Shown: positions 42,881-52,016 of the stretch, one piece after another
Layout of the letters: the number at the start of each line of letters is the position of its first letter
Position numbering within the stretch: position 1 is the stretch's first letter
From: an uncultured Lachnotalea sp.
GTDB taxonomy: Bacteria; Bacillota; Clostridia; Lachnospirales; Lachnospiraceae
DNA: 64,000 bases
Assembly (NCBI GenBank): GCA_947066815.1
Contig: CAMSZT010000001.1
Location: forward strand, 62,001 to 126,000
Direction: 5' to 3'
Made by a program: the position numbers and the translations under genes
The notes under the pieces: model-generated
The model's input: the letters and a program-made list of their open reading frames with translations, nothing else
What the model was told of the DNA's origin: nothing
Databases searched by the model: none

Positions 42881-43715
42881 GCTCCCCCTCCTCCCCGAAC
42901 ACGCTCATATAGGCCCCCTCCAGATTTCCGGGGCAGCCGTATTTGACACAAAGCCCTTCCACTGTGCCCCGGTCCGCGATCCGTCCTTCCCGGAGGAATA
43001 AAACCTCCTTTGCCACAGGTGCGATATCCGAGACCACGTGGGTGGAAACCAGAATGATCCGGTCCCCGGAGAGGGCGTTTATCAGTTCCCGGATGCGGAC
43101 CCGCTCCTTGGGATCCAGCCCCGCCGTGGGCTCGTCAAGGACCACCAGCCTGGGATCGCCGAGGATGGCCTGGGCGATCAGGATCCGCTGCCTCATTCCG
43201 CCGGAATAGGTGCGGATGGCTCTTCCCGCCGCCGTCTCCATATTGACACAGGAAAGCGCCCGCTCGATCTCCTCCTTCACGTCCCCCCTTGAGATGCCCT
43301 TGAGGGCGGCCATGTAGGAGAGGAACCTCCTTCCGGAAAAGGACGGGTAAAGGCCCTGCTGCTGAGGCGCATAGCCGATGACGCTGCGAAAGGCCCTCCC
43401 CTGCTCACCGGCCGGCTTCCCGTTCCAGAGCACCTGGCCGCCGTCGGGCCGGATATTCCCGGTGATAATGTTCATCAGCGTGGATTTTCCCGCCCCGTTT
43501 GGCCCGAGAAGCCCATAGATCCCCGCGTCCAGCTTTAAGGACACTCCTTTTAAGACTTCCTTCTCCCTCTTCTGCTCCGGCCCCGGTCTCCCCGGCCGCC
43601 CTGTGAGCCGCCCGTTCCCGGGCCGCCTCTTCACATATCTCTTCGTGATCTCCTTTAACTCCAACACCCCGCCGCCGGCCTTCCCCTGCTGTTTTTCAAG
43701 TGTTCCGCTCTCCAA
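42858..43715 (-). CDS. ABC transporter ATPase
   Basis: 285 residues from a TTG at 43715 (AAGGGGG upstream); a GTG about 17 codons later (VLELKEITKRY) is an alternative start. Walker A GPNGAGKST, signature YSGGMRQR, Walker B LVVLDEPTAGLDP and the switch His in LVSTHVVSD are intact. An unusual Arg/Gly/Pro-rich insert (RRPGNGRLTGRPGRPG) lies before Walker A. It powers the adjacent permease. Confidence 0.92.
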   Translation of the reverse strand: MESGTLEKQQGKAGGGVLELKEITKRYVKRRPGNGRLTGRPGRPGPEQKREKEVLKGVSLKLDAGIYGLLGPNGAGKSTLMNIITGNIRPDGGQVLWNGKPAGEQGRAFRSVIGYAPQQQGLYPSFSGRRFLSYMAALKGISRGDVKEEIERALSCVNMETAAGRAIRTYSGGMRQRILIAQAILGDPRLVVLDEPTAGLDPKERVRIRELINALSGDRIILVSTHVVSDIAPVAKEVLFLREGRIADRGTVEGLCVKYGCPGNLEGAYMSVFGEEGEHDPADPV

Positions 43716-43718
43716 GTC

Positions 43719-45239
43719 CTACTGCCCCCTTCCGATCATTTCGATCTCCCGGTAATCCTCCCGCCCGGAAAATAAGTCTTCCTTGGAGATCAGCGCATGG
43801 CGGTACTGGTCGATGGTGTAGGAGCCGTCGCCGTTTTTCTCCGCATCATAGTCGTGCACCATCAAGACGTCCGAGGCCGTCTCCGCCTTGAATTCCAGAC
43901 TCCAGCCGTTATTTTTGTTGACCAGGCCGTTGTGGCCCGTCTCCCCGGTGGCCGTGTCGACAAAATACCAGGTCTGGTCCCCCGCCAGATCCCAGTCCCG
44001 CAGACAGAGCACCTCCCCCAGATTTCCCATGATCTGGTTCTGGGGAAGGGAACATAGCGTCTCCTCCTTTCCGTCCAAAAGGCCGACGGCCAGAATCTCG
44101 GTACTTCCCGCAAAAGACAGGTACAGATGATCCCCCAAGACCCTGCCGGAATGCTCCCTCCCATTGGGCGCCCGGTAAAGCTCCTTAACTATCCCGTCTT
44201 CCAGAGTAAGCCTTCCATAAACATCCGAGGAATTTTCATAGAACTCCTTATAGGCATCTTCGTCAAACAATTCCTCTCTGGAAAGCTCCCGCCCGAAATC
44301 CGTTCCCCGCAGGATCAGAGATCCCCCGCCGCAGCCGACGATCTGCCAGGAGATCCCGTCTCCGAGATTCAGGGAGCACACCTCCTCCAGCTTTCCCGTT
44401 TCCGGTCGGAAGCATTGGAGCTTCCGCTCCGCACTGGTCGTATAGACGGCATCGTCCCAGGCATCGGCTGAGAGCTTTTTTGTGACGACATAAATGCCAC
44501 TCTCCCCTCCGAGCACCACCTCCTCCAAAGTAAACGCCGGGTCAAAGGTGTAGAGCTTTTCTCTTCCCGTCCCGTCCAGATCTGCCCGGTAAAGGGCGGC
44601 AGCCCTCGTCTCCGCCTGCACCTCCCCCTCCGCCGAGAACGTCATATCCGTCTGCAGGGTGCCGTCATCGTCATATTCCCGGCTCAGGATGTAGAGGAAA
44701 TCCCCGTACACGAAAATCCTGGTCGAAAGAGCCGGAAATTCCTCACAGGAAAAGACCGCAGGGCAGTCCAGGCTGTCATGGCGGCAGCCCGCCGTGCTGC
44801 ACAGAAAGATCTCCCTCCGGGAGGCAAAATCCATATACATTAAATGCATGCCGTATGAGCCGTCCGCAAGCTGCGCAGCCTCCTCCGTCAGATAATAATA
44901 CCCCGCCTCCGTGCTGCAGCCTCCACCCATATCGGTACCGGCCAGGAACGTAAGCTCCCCTGCCGCACCGGCACCCTTCCCTGCATCGGCGTTTCTCCCG
45001 TCTCCCGCTTTGGCGATTCCCCTGTCTTCCTCCCCGGCGGTTTTCCCATCTTCCACTCCGGCCGGGCCCGTCGTCCCTTGGGCTCCCGCCTCTTTGCCCC
45101 CTGTTCCGGCCGCTCCCCCGCCCGCCGTCCCGCCGCTCCCGCAGCCACAGAGGGCCAAAGCCGCCAAAAGCAGAGCCAGAAGCCGAGTCCTGCCGGCCGT
45201 TCTTATTCCGCAAATTTTCCTTGCACCGTACCTTTTCAT
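43719..45239 (-). CDS. Extracytoplasmic lipoprotein with probable beta-propeller
   Basis: 506 residues. Signal peptide with lipobox ending LCGC (Cys33), then a Gly/Ala-rich linker to ~95, then repeated beta-rich blades (YYYLTEEAAQL, LMYMDFASRRE, FVYGDFLYILSREYD, LYRADLDGTG, LYLSFAGSTEI), suggesting a propeller. CSTAGCRHDSLDCPAVF holds a cysteine-rich turn common in Lachnospiraceae lipoproteins of this kind. Start 45239 follows AAGGAGG. Encoded between the sensor kinase and the ABC genes, it may present a ligand to the kinase or exporter. Function is not known. Confidence 0.75.
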   Translation of the reverse strand: MKRYGARKICGIRTAGRTRLLALLLAALALCGCGSGGTAGGGAAGTGGKEAGAQGTTGPAGVEDGKTAGEEDRGIAKAGDGRNADAGKGAGAAGELTFLAGTDMGGGCSTEAGYYYLTEEAAQLADGSYGMHLMYMDFASRREIFLCSTAGCRHDSLDCPAVFSCEEFPALSTRIFVYGDFLYILSREYDDDGTLQTDMTFSAEGEVQAETRAAALYRADLDGTGREKLYTFDPAFTLEEVVLGGESGIYVVTKKLSADAWDDAVYTTSAERKLQCFRPETGKLEEVCSLNLGDGISWQIVGCGGGSLILRGTDFGRELSREELFDEDAYKEFYENSSDVYGRLTLEDGIVKELYRAPNGREHSGRVLGDHLYLSFAGSTEILAVGLLDGKEETLCSLPQNQIMGNLGEVLCLRDWDLAGDQTWYFVDTATGETGHNGLVNKNNGWSLEFKAETASDVLMVHDYDAEKNGDGSYTIDQYRHALISKEDLFSGREDYREIEMIGRGQ

Positions 45240-45301
45240 AAAAAAAGACCTCCTTGCATGTTCTTACAAAGAGATCTTATCGGATAAAAGTCAAAAAACC
45301 G

Positions 45302-46579
45302 TCAAACCGTGAGCCGTATTTTTACGCAGGCCCCCCGCTCTCCGTTGAAGAGCTCCAGGTCTCCCCCGTGTTTCCGGCATAAAAGCCGGCTTACCGCAAG
45401 GCCGATCCCCATGTGCTCCCCTCCCTCCGTCCACAGAACTTTTCGTCCCTGCCTCAGAACCTCCGGCGGAAACCCCTCCCCGTCGTCCTCCACAAGGACG
45501 GCAAGCCTCCGCTCCGCCAGAGAGAAGGCCAGACGGATCTCGGTCTTTGCAAAACGAAGGGCGTTGCCCACGACATTTTCCAGAATGCGGGAAAGCGCCG
45601 CCTCGTCCACGGAAATCTCCCGATCCGGCGGCATCTCCGTCACCGTCAGGCGGAGGCCGCTCCCCTCGGCCAGGACCGCAAGCTCCCCGGAAAGCTCCGC
45701 AAGAAGCGCTGCCGCCCGGACCGGTTTTGGCAAGAGCACCGTCTCCTCCGACTGGTTTAACAGTCTCACTGACTCCGTGTAACACTCCAGCCTTCCGGAG
45801 GCCCTGCCCAGGTTCTTCACGATCCGCCCCAGCTTTTCCGGCTCCGGCATGCCCTCCGCCAGGGCCGACTCCAGATATTCCACGTACCCCTCGATGATGG
45901 CGATGGGATTTCTGAGGTCATGGGCCACCGACGCCTGGAGAAGCCGCCTCTCCTCCAGCATCTCCCACATGGCCCGGTTATTTTCACGGAGGGCGGCCCG
46001 CATCTTGTCGAAGGCCCCGCAGAGGGCGCCCATCTCGTCCTTCCACTCATAGGAGAGGGAGACGTCCAGATCCTGACCGGCGATCTTCTCCGCCGCCTCC
46101 GACAAAAGCCGGAGCGGCTCCTTCAACTTCCTCCGGAAAAAATACAGACTGCAGAGAAGGATCCCCGCAAAGGAGAACAGGGCCGGCGCCCCCACCATGA
46201 GGATCCCGCAGGCCCGATAAGCAAATTTGCGCTTCGGCGACAGCCTGTCTATGCTTTTTTCTACCTTTTTGACGGAATATCTGGCGGATCGCACCGTCTG
46301 CTCCGCCGGCCCCTCCTCGGTCAGAAGCCAGGGAAACTCCTCCAGGTCGGCCCCGTATCCCAACAGATATTCTCCGCTGACGACGCTTCCGTCCTCCATG
46401 GTCATCTCCACCGTCAGATAGACCTCGTCCGGCTCCGGCAGGAGAAAGCGGCGGAAAGACGTAAGCCCCCAGATCACCAGAGCCGACAAAATCACTACGA
46501 CGCCAAGGCAGATGCACACCGTCAGGACAAAAAAACGCCTGAGCGGCAGATTCCTCCATTTTCGCTTCAACGTTTCCAT
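45302..46579 (-). CDS. Sensor histidine kinase
   Basis: 425 residues with two TM helices (~15-38 and ~145-168), an outer loop of about 105 residues, HAMP-like linker (LRLLSEAAEKIAGQDLDVSL), HisKA with His in SVAHDLRNPIAIIEGYVEYL and HATPase (ENVVGNALRFAKTEI, DDGEGFPPE, GIGLAVSRLL). It overlaps the regulator gene by 13 bases and so forms a two-component system with it. Confidence 0.92.
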   Translation of the reverse strand: METLKRKWRNLPLRRFFVLTVCICLGVVVILSALVIWGLTSFRRFLLPEPDEVYLTVEMTMEDGSVVSGEYLLGYGADLEEFPWLLTEEGPAEQTVRSARYSVKKVEKSIDRLSPKRKFAYRACGILMVGAPALFSFAGILLCSLYFFRRKLKEPLRLLSEAAEKIAGQDLDVSLSYEWKDEMGALCGAFDKMRAALRENNRAMWEMLEERRLLQASVAHDLRNPIAIIEGYVEYLESALAEGMPEPEKLGRIVKNLGRASGRLECYTESVRLLNQSEETVLLPKPVRAAALLAELSGELAVLAEGSGLRLTVTEMPPDREISVDEAALSRILENVVGNALRFAKTEIRLAFSLAERRLAVLVEDDGEGFPPEVLRQGRKVLWTEGGEHMGIGLAVSRLLCRKHGGDLELFNGERGACVKIRLTV

Positions 46580-47241
46580 TTATACCCCACTCCCCAGACC
46601 GTCTCAATGTAATCCAGGCCGGAGGCCTCCTGGAGCCTGGCCCGGATCTTGCGGACATATTCCTTGATCACGTCCGCATTCCCCTCCGCCTCAAAGCCCC
46701 AGACCTCCTCGTAGATCCGCTCCCGGTCAAAAACCTGCCCCGCATTGGCGAGCAGAAATTCCACCAGGTCAAACTCCCTCCTGGAAAATGCGAGCTCCTT
46801 CTCCCGGTAAAAGACCTTCCGTTCCGAAAGGTTGACCAAAAGCTCCCCCGAAGTCAGCACCGAGGCCCGTTTCCCCATGCGGCCGTCCCGCCGCAGATGG
46901 GCCGCCACCCTGGCGGAGAGCTCCCGCAGGCTGAAAGGCTTCGTGATATAATCGTCCCCGCCGTACTGCAGCCCGTTGACCACGTCCTGCTCCGCAACCC
47001 GCGCCGTCAGAAAAAGGATGGGGCAGGACACCTGATCCCTGATGTTCCTGCAAAACTCCAAGCCGTCCATCCCCGGCATGTTGATATCCAGAATCAGAAG
47101 CTCCGGCTCCTTTGGAAGATACCCCATGGCCTCCCTGGCGCTGTTCGCCGCAAACACCTCGTAACCGCAGTCCCTCAGATGATCGGAGAGCAGCTCCGTC
47201 ATCATCTCCTCGTCGTCCACCACCAAAATTTTATGCTTCAT
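46567..47241 (-). CDS. OmpR-family response regulator
   Basis: 224 residues. Receiver: ILVVDDEEMMTELL, Asp in LLILDINMPGMDG, Thr in LFLTAR, Lys in ITKPFSL. Winged helix: FSRREFDLVEFLLAN and terminal YIETVWGVGYKWKR. The start at 47241 lies inside the MATE gene's last codons (overlap 11 bases) with GAGGG just upstream. It probably controls this exporter operon. Confidence 0.93.
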   Translation of the reverse strand: MKHKILVVDDEEMMTELLSDHLRDCGYEVFAANSAREAMGYLPKEPELLILDINMPGMDGLEFCRNIRDQVSCPILFLTARVAEQDVVNGLQYGGDDYITKPFSLRELSARVAAHLRRDGRMGKRASVLTSGELLVNLSERKVFYREKELAFSRREFDLVEFLLANAGQVFDRERIYEEVWGFEAEGNADVIKEYVRKIRARLQEASGLDYIETVWGVGYKWKR

Positions 47242-48343
47242 CCAGATCCCTCGCTCTCCGTAACAAAACCATTTTACCTGATAAGGATCCTTCTTTCCAC
47301 CCCCAACTTTGTCCCTGCTCCATTTTATGCAGGGCCCTCACATACAACACGATAACCAGGGCCGTGGAAAGCAGGTCTGCCACGGGCTGCGCCCAAGCCA
47401 GTCCCGCAACACCAAGGGCGGACTGTACCGCATAGTCAAACGCCGCCGCATCGGTGAGGAACACTTGAATAAGCTGGTTCGTAAACAGATAACAGGCTGC
47501 TGTCAGGATTGCACTGAGGGTAAACGCAAAGAGGAGGGAGACGCGGAGAATCTTTTTGAATCTATCCCACAGTTCCGCCCCTACACAATACCCCAGGAGC
47601 GCCTGTATTCCCTGGCCAACGCCCATGGCCACCATGCCGGTGATCATCGTCACTTTTGCGGCTACGCCAATTCCGGCCACCGCCATATCGCCGTACTGTG
47701 CCATTTGGCTGTTGACTACGATTTGGGAAATGCTCATCAGCAGGGAACCTAACGAGGCAGGGATCCCGATAGCCAGTACCCCTCTGCAAACGCCATCTCC
47801 CATCTTAAAGTCTTTGGGACTGATGCTGAGGGACGACTGCCCGCGAAGGAAGTAGTAGATATAGTACCCGGCCGCAGCAAGATTTCCAACCACAGTTGCA
47901 ATAGCGGCTCCAGCGATACCCCGTCCACAGAGCAGGATCATGATCGGGTCCAGGACGATGTTCAGCACATTTCCCAGCATCTGGCCGATCACCGCTTTTC
48001 CGGACTGCCCCTCGGCGCGTATCACATTGGAAAAGCAGCTGGCAATGAGGACAAAGGGGCCGGAGCAGCTTACGATGGTCAGGTATGTTCTGGCAGGTTC
48101 AAGAGTGTCGGCGCTTGCGCCTACCAGCATCAATATTGAATCCATAAAGATCAGAAATACCGGCGTTGCGAGAGAAACGGCGGCTACCAGAATATCATTG
48201 TGCGTCTGGCCGATAAAGAACGTGTCTGCCAGATTGTAGACCAGAACCAGCAGCATTGCCGCCATTGCGGGCAGCGCGTTTTTCAGCACTGCGGATGCCA
48301 CAGGCGAGTTTTGAAACATCTCCATTGTCTTTTTGTCGTTCAT
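47231..48343 (-). CDS. MATE family transporter with apparent internal deletion
   Basis: 370 residues, where MATE proteins usually have about 440-460. The N-terminus (LPAMAAMLLVLVYNLADTFFIGQ) and the rest from GASADTLEPARTYL are typical, but the stretch between PVFLIFM and DSILMLVGAS is missing about 70-75 residues, including the GIGG-SRLLG helix pair. Both sides of that gap in relatives carry a similar (V/A)FLIFM, so a deletion between short direct repeats is plausible. The frame is open, so a protein may be made, but transport activity is doubtful. It is first in the exporter operon, with GGGAGG before the start at 48343. Confidence 0.78.
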   Translation of the reverse strand: MNDKKTMEMFQNSPVASAVLKNALPAMAAMLLVLVYNLADTFFIGQTHNDILVAAVSLATPVFLIFMDSILMLVGASADTLEPARTYLTIVSCSGPFVLIASCFSNVIRAEGQSGKAVIGQMLGNVLNIVLDPIMILLCGRGIAGAAIATVVGNLAAAGYYIYYFLRGQSSLSISPKDFKMGDGVCRGVLAIGIPASLGSLLMSISQIVVNSQMAQYGDMAVAGIGVAAKVTMITGMVAMGVGQGIQALLGYCVGAELWDRFKKILRVSLLFAFTLSAILTAACYLFTNQLIQVFLTDAAAFDYAVQSALGVAGLAWAQPVADLLSTALVIVLYVRALHKMEQGQSWGWKEGSLSGKMVLLRRARDLDEA

Positions 48344-48472
48344 AAAATTCCTCCCAAATCGTTACCAAGCTGTTAATAGCTTGCGATTATTTTTTGAGCA
48401 CATGTTTCCGTTTTCGCAGTTGACCGTGCAAAAATGTGCGGCACCGGCCGTGCTTAAGATCGGCAAAATGGG

Positions 48473-48506
48473 AAAAACTAAAGAAACGCTTTAATCAGCG
48501 TTTCTT
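48473..48506 (-). terminator. Hairpin with T run in the MATE-polymerase intergenic region
   Basis: A perfect 10-bp stem, AAGAAACGCT/AGCGTTTCTT (48481-48490 and 48497-48506), followed on the minus strand by TTAGTTTTT. It lies 130 bases upstream of the MATE gene on the same strand, so it could act as an attenuator or insulate that operon. Confidence 0.5.
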
Positions 48507-48538
48507 CTAAACGAAAATCACAAAAAGTTACTGCAATC

Positions 48539-48559
48539 GAACAAATATTCTGATATAAT
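48539..48559 (+). promoter_or_regulatory. SOS-type (LexA) box and extended -10 promoter of the Y-polymerase gene
   Basis: GAACAAATATTC (48539-48550) differs by one base from the Gram-positive LexA consensus GAAC-N4-GTTC. It ends 3 bases before TATAAT (48554-48559), which has an extended TG. The -35 is weak. The arrangement would let LexA block the promoter, as expected for a translesion polymerase. Confidence 0.6.
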
Positions 48560-48627
48560 ATCCACAAGGGTCTTTACCGGGAACTGGAGCAGCCCTTTAT
48601 GATCGATCTGCGAAGGGAGGAACACAC

Positions 48628-50154
48628 ATGCAGGACAGCCGTATCTATCTCGCCATCGATCTGAAATCCTTTTACGCGTCCGTGGAATGCAGGGAACGGC
48701 AGTTAGATCCCCTCACCACAAATCTGGTGGTCGCGGACGCCTCACGGACGGAGAAGACCATCTGCCTTGCCGTCTCCCCCTCCCTGAAAGCCTGTGGCAT
48801 ATCCGGGAGGGCAAGGCTGTTTGAAGTGATCCGGAAAGTGAAGGAGGTGAACGCCGCCAGGAGGCGCCGGGCGCCCGGCAGACGGTTCACCGGTTCCTCT
48901 TTCTCCGCCCCGGAACTGGAAGCGCATCCCGAGCTGGAGCTTTCCTATATCGTGGCGCCTCCCAGGATGGCTTTTTATCTGGAATACAGCCAGATCATCT
49001 ACAACATTTATTTAAACTACATCGCCCCGGAGGACATCCACGTGTATTCCATCGACGAAGTGTTCATGGACGTGACTCCTTATCTGAAAACCTACAAGAT
49101 GACCCCGGAGGATCTGGCGTCAAACATCATGGGGGACATCCTCGACCGCACCGGGATCACGGCCACTGCCGGCGTCGGCACGAACTTATACCTCTGCAAA
49201 GTGGCCATGGACATCGTGGCCAAGCATGTCAGTCCAAACGAGCATGGCGCCCGCATCGCCAGTCTGGACGAGATGAGCTACCGGAGGCTTTTGTGGGACC
49301 ACCGCCCCCTCACCGACTTCTGGAGGGTCGGCCCCGGATACCAGAAAAAGCTGGAAGCCGCCGGGCTCCTTACCATGGGAGACATTGCGCGCTGCTCCCT
49401 GGGAGGAGACAGCGACTACTACAACGAAGACCTGCTCTATGACATGTTCGGCGTCAATGCGGAGCTTCTGATCGATCACGCCTGGGGATGGGAGCCCGCC
49501 ACCATCGACCTGATCAAGGCCTATCGGCCGGAGACGAACAGCTTAAGCTCCGGCCAGGTCCTGCAGTGTCCTTATGACGCAGAAAAAGGGAAGCTGATCG
49601 TAAGGGAAATGACGGACCTGCTGGTCCTGGAGCTGGTGGACAAGAGGCTGGTCACCGACCAGATGGTCCTCACCGTCGGTTACGACATCGACAATCTCAC
49701 CGACGCCAACATCCGGAGCCGCTACAAGGGCGAGGTCACCACAGACCGTTACGGGCGGAAGACCCCCAAGCACGCCCACGGGACCGTCAACCTGGACCGA
49801 TACACCTCCTCCACCCGGATCATCACCGATGCCGTCATGGGACTGTATGACCGGATCGTCAACCCCGAACTCCTGATCCGCCGGGTGACCGTCGTGGCAA
49901 ATCATCTGGTGGACGAGGCCCAGGCGGCGGAACCGGAGCGATACCAGCAAATGGACCTGTTTACGGATTACGCCGCCCTGGAGCAGCAAAAGAAACGGGA
50001 AGAGGAACGGCTTGCCAAGGAAAGGAAACTGCAGGAAGCCATGCTGTCCGTCAAAAAGAAATTCGGAAAAAACGCTATGTTAAAAGGAATGAACCTGCAG
50101 GAGGGGGCTACCACCCTGAAACGAAACCGCCAGATCGGAGGGCACAAGGCATGA
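48628..50154 (+). CDS. Y-family (UmuC/DinB-like) translesion DNA polymerase
   Basis: 508 residues. Palm metal ligands are visible: D11 in AIDLKSFYASVE and D143/E144 in YSIDEVFMD. A fingers/thumb region (RVGPGYQKKLEAAGLLTMGDI) and little-finger domain follow; QMDLF near residue 441 is a beta-clamp binding motif. It resembles the UvrX/UmuC-like polymerases of Firmicutes rather than short DinB. The C-terminus is a charged helix. It is followed by yolD with an ATGA overlap. The start follows AGGGAGG. Confidence 0.9.
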   Translation: MQDSRIYLAIDLKSFYASVECRERQLDPLTTNLVVADASRTEKTICLAVSPSLKACGISGRARLFEVIRKVKEVNAARRRRAPGRRFTGSSFSAPELEAHPELELSYIVAPPRMAFYLEYSQIIYNIYLNYIAPEDIHVYSIDEVFMDVTPYLKTYKMTPEDLASNIMGDILDRTGITATAGVGTNLYLCKVAMDIVAKHVSPNEHGARIASLDEMSYRRLLWDHRPLTDFWRVGPGYQKKLEAAGLLTMGDIARCSLGGDSDYYNEDLLYDMFGVNAELLIDHAWGWEPATIDLIKAYRPETNSLSSGQVLQCPYDAEKGKLIVREMTDLLVLELVDKRLVTDQMVLTVGYDIDNLTDANIRSRYKGEVTTDRYGRKTPKHAHGTVNLDRYTSSTRIITDAVMGLYDRIVNPELLIRRVTVVANHLVDEAQAAEPERYQQMDLFTDYAALEQQKKREEERLAKERKLQEAMLSVKKKFGKNAMLKGMNLQEGATTLKRNRQIGGHKA

Positions 50155-50597
50155 AAGAAAACAGCATACGAAGCTATGACGATATCATCGATCTCCCCCA
50201 CCATGTGTCGAAAAAACATCCTCCCATGTCGCCCTTAAACCGTGCCGCCCAGTTCTCCCCCTTCGCCGCCCTCACGGGACACGGGGACGCCGTCCGGGAA
50301 ACCGAACGCCTGACCGATCCTTTTGTCGAGCTGGACGAAGACCGGAAGGAACAGCTAAACAGGCGGCTCCGGCTGATCCGGGAACACCCGGATCAGAACC
50401 CGGAATGCGAGATCACCTACTTCCGGCCGGACGAAAAAAAGGAGGGCGGGGCCTACGTGACCCTCCGGGGCAGGATAGAAAAAATAGACGAATACCGGCG
50501 TCAGATCCTCTTCACGGACGGGCAGGTCCTCCCCATCGACCAGATTTTTTCCATCCGGGGGGAGCTGTTCCAGGCCGCATCCCAGGACACTCCTTAA
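50151..50597 (+). CDS. YolD-like family protein
   Basis: 148 residues. The family core HVSKKHPPMSPLNRAAQFSPFAALTGHGDAVRET begins near residue 18, with a C-terminal beta-rich part (GRIEKIDEYRRQILFTDGQVLPIDQI). YolD-like proteins are routinely encoded with UvrX/UmuC-type polymerases and are thought to assist them. It overlaps the polymerase gene by 4 bases. Its 3' end overlaps the convergent MATE gene by 4 bases. Confidence 0.88.
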   Translation: MKENSIRSYDDIIDLPHHVSKKHPPMSPLNRAAQFSPFAALTGHGDAVRETERLTDPFVELDEDRKEQLNRRLRLIREHPDQNPECEITYFRPDEKKEGGAYVTLRGRIEKIDEYRRQILFTDGQVLPIDQIFSIRGELFQAASQDTP

Positions 50598-51925
50598 TAC
50601 TGATACCGTCCGCGGTATCTCAGGAACATAAACGCGGACAGGAAAAGCGCCATCAGCTCCGCCGCCGGAGTGGCCAGCCAGATGCCGTTCACCCCAAAAA
50701 GGGCGGGAAGCACCAGCATGGTGACCAGCATGAACACGAAGGAGCGGGAAAAGGCGAGGACTGCGGAAACGATGCCGTTGGACAGTGCCGTGAACATCCC
50801 GCTGGCAAAGATATTGAATCCGATAAAAAGCAGCGCCAGCGAGCAGATCCGATTCCCCGCCACGGCCAGACCGTACACCGGATCGTCCGGACGGGCAAAA
50901 ATCGAGACAAGAGGTTCTGTCGCGGCAAAAGAAGCCGCCGCAGTCACCAGGGAAATGACGGCGATCACGGCCAGGCTGACAGAGACAAGCTTCCTAAGCT
51001 TTCCGCCGTTCTTCTCTCCATAGTAATAGCTGAGCATGGGAGCGACACCGTAAGAGTACCCCGTGTAGAGGGAGCTTGCAAACATCAGGACGTACATGAT
51101 GATGGTCACGGCGGCAACGCCGTCCTCGCCCACATAGCGGAGCATGGTCCAGTTGAACATCATCGTGATGATGCCGGTGACCAGGGCAGTGGCCATCTCC
51201 GAGCAGCCGTTGGCCGCCGCACTTGCTAAAACCCGGAGGCGGAGCGCAGGTTTCGTAAAGTGCAAAAGATTCTTTTTGTGGCCAAACACAAACAGCCCCG
51301 CCACCGCAGTCACCGAGTAGCCCAGCCCCGTGGCGATCCCCGCGCCGCCGATGCCCATCCCCAGAAGGCCGATGAAAACATAGTCCAGGACGATGTTCAG
51401 CACACCGCCTGTCACGGAACAGATGAGGGACAGCGCCGCCTTTCCGGAGGCGATCATATAGAGGGTGAAGTTGTTCATAAGTAAGATCGGAACGGTAAAG
51501 ACGAGATAGCGGCCGAGATACGAGCGGCAGAAGCCGGCCACCTCCGGGGACAAGCCCATGCTTCCGAAAATGGTTTCCATGAGGGCGTATCCCAGCATCG
51601 TCATGACCAGGCCCACGGCCACATTCACTAAGATCAGGAACGTAAAGTCCTCCCGGGCTTCTCCCTGCTTTTGTTCTCCCATCTTCTTCATGACCGCCGC
51701 ACTCCCGCCGGTTGCCAGCATGGTGGAGACTGCCGTCACCGCCTGAATGACCGGGGCGGTCAGGTTGATGGCGGACAGGGCAGCCGTGCCGATCAGGTTC
51801 GACACGAACAGGCCGTCAACCATGGTGTAAAAAGACATAAAGACCGACATGGCAATGGTGGGGACCGCAAATCTCAGAATATTCCGGAATGTCACCGGTT
51901 TGCTGTAAACATTTTGAGCATCCAT
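50594..51925 (-). CDS. MATE family multidrug exporter, MerR-controlled
   Basis: 443 residues, full length, with about 12 hydrophobic helices; VDGLFVSNLIGTAALSAINL, GGSAAVMKKMGEQKQGEA and GGVLNIVLDYVFIG mark the family. It is divergent from a MerR regulator and has the 19-bp-spacer promoter typical of MerR targets. It probably exports toxic organic compounds using a sodium or proton gradient. Confidence 0.92.
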   Translation of the reverse strand: MDAQNVYSKPVTFRNILRFAVPTIAMSVFMSFYTMVDGLFVSNLIGTAALSAINLTAPVIQAVTAVSTMLATGGSAAVMKKMGEQKQGEAREDFTFLILVNVAVGLVMTMLGYALMETIFGSMGLSPEVAGFCRSYLGRYLVFTVPILLMNNFTLYMIASGKAALSLICSVTGGVLNIVLDYVFIGLLGMGIGGAGIATGLGYSVTAVAGLFVFGHKKNLLHFTKPALRLRVLASAAANGCSEMATALVTGIITMMFNWTMLRYVGEDGVAAVTIIMYVLMFASSLYTGYSYGVAPMLSYYYGEKNGGKLRKLVSVSLAVIAVISLVTAAASFAATEPLVSIFARPDDPVYGLAVAGNRICSLALLFIGFNIFASGMFTALSNGIVSAVLAFSRSFVFMLVTMLVLPALFGVNGIWLATPAAELMALFLSAFMFLRYRGRYQY

Positions 51926-51969
51926 ATCTTTTTCTCCTTATCCACTTGTTTTTCCCCGGGATATGCCCT

Positions 51970-52000
51970 ATAATAATCCGTACAGTAACTGTACAGTCAA
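51970..52000 (-). promoter_or_regulatory. MerR-type promoter-operator of the MATE exporter gene
   Basis: Minus-strand TTGACT (51995-52000), a 19-bp spacer, TATTAT (51970-51975). The spacer holds the perfect palindrome GTACAGTnACTGTAC (51980-51994). An overlong spacer spanned by a dyad is the classical MerR activation geometry. Confidence 0.82.
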
Positions 52001-52016
52001 GAGGAAAATCAGAAAA

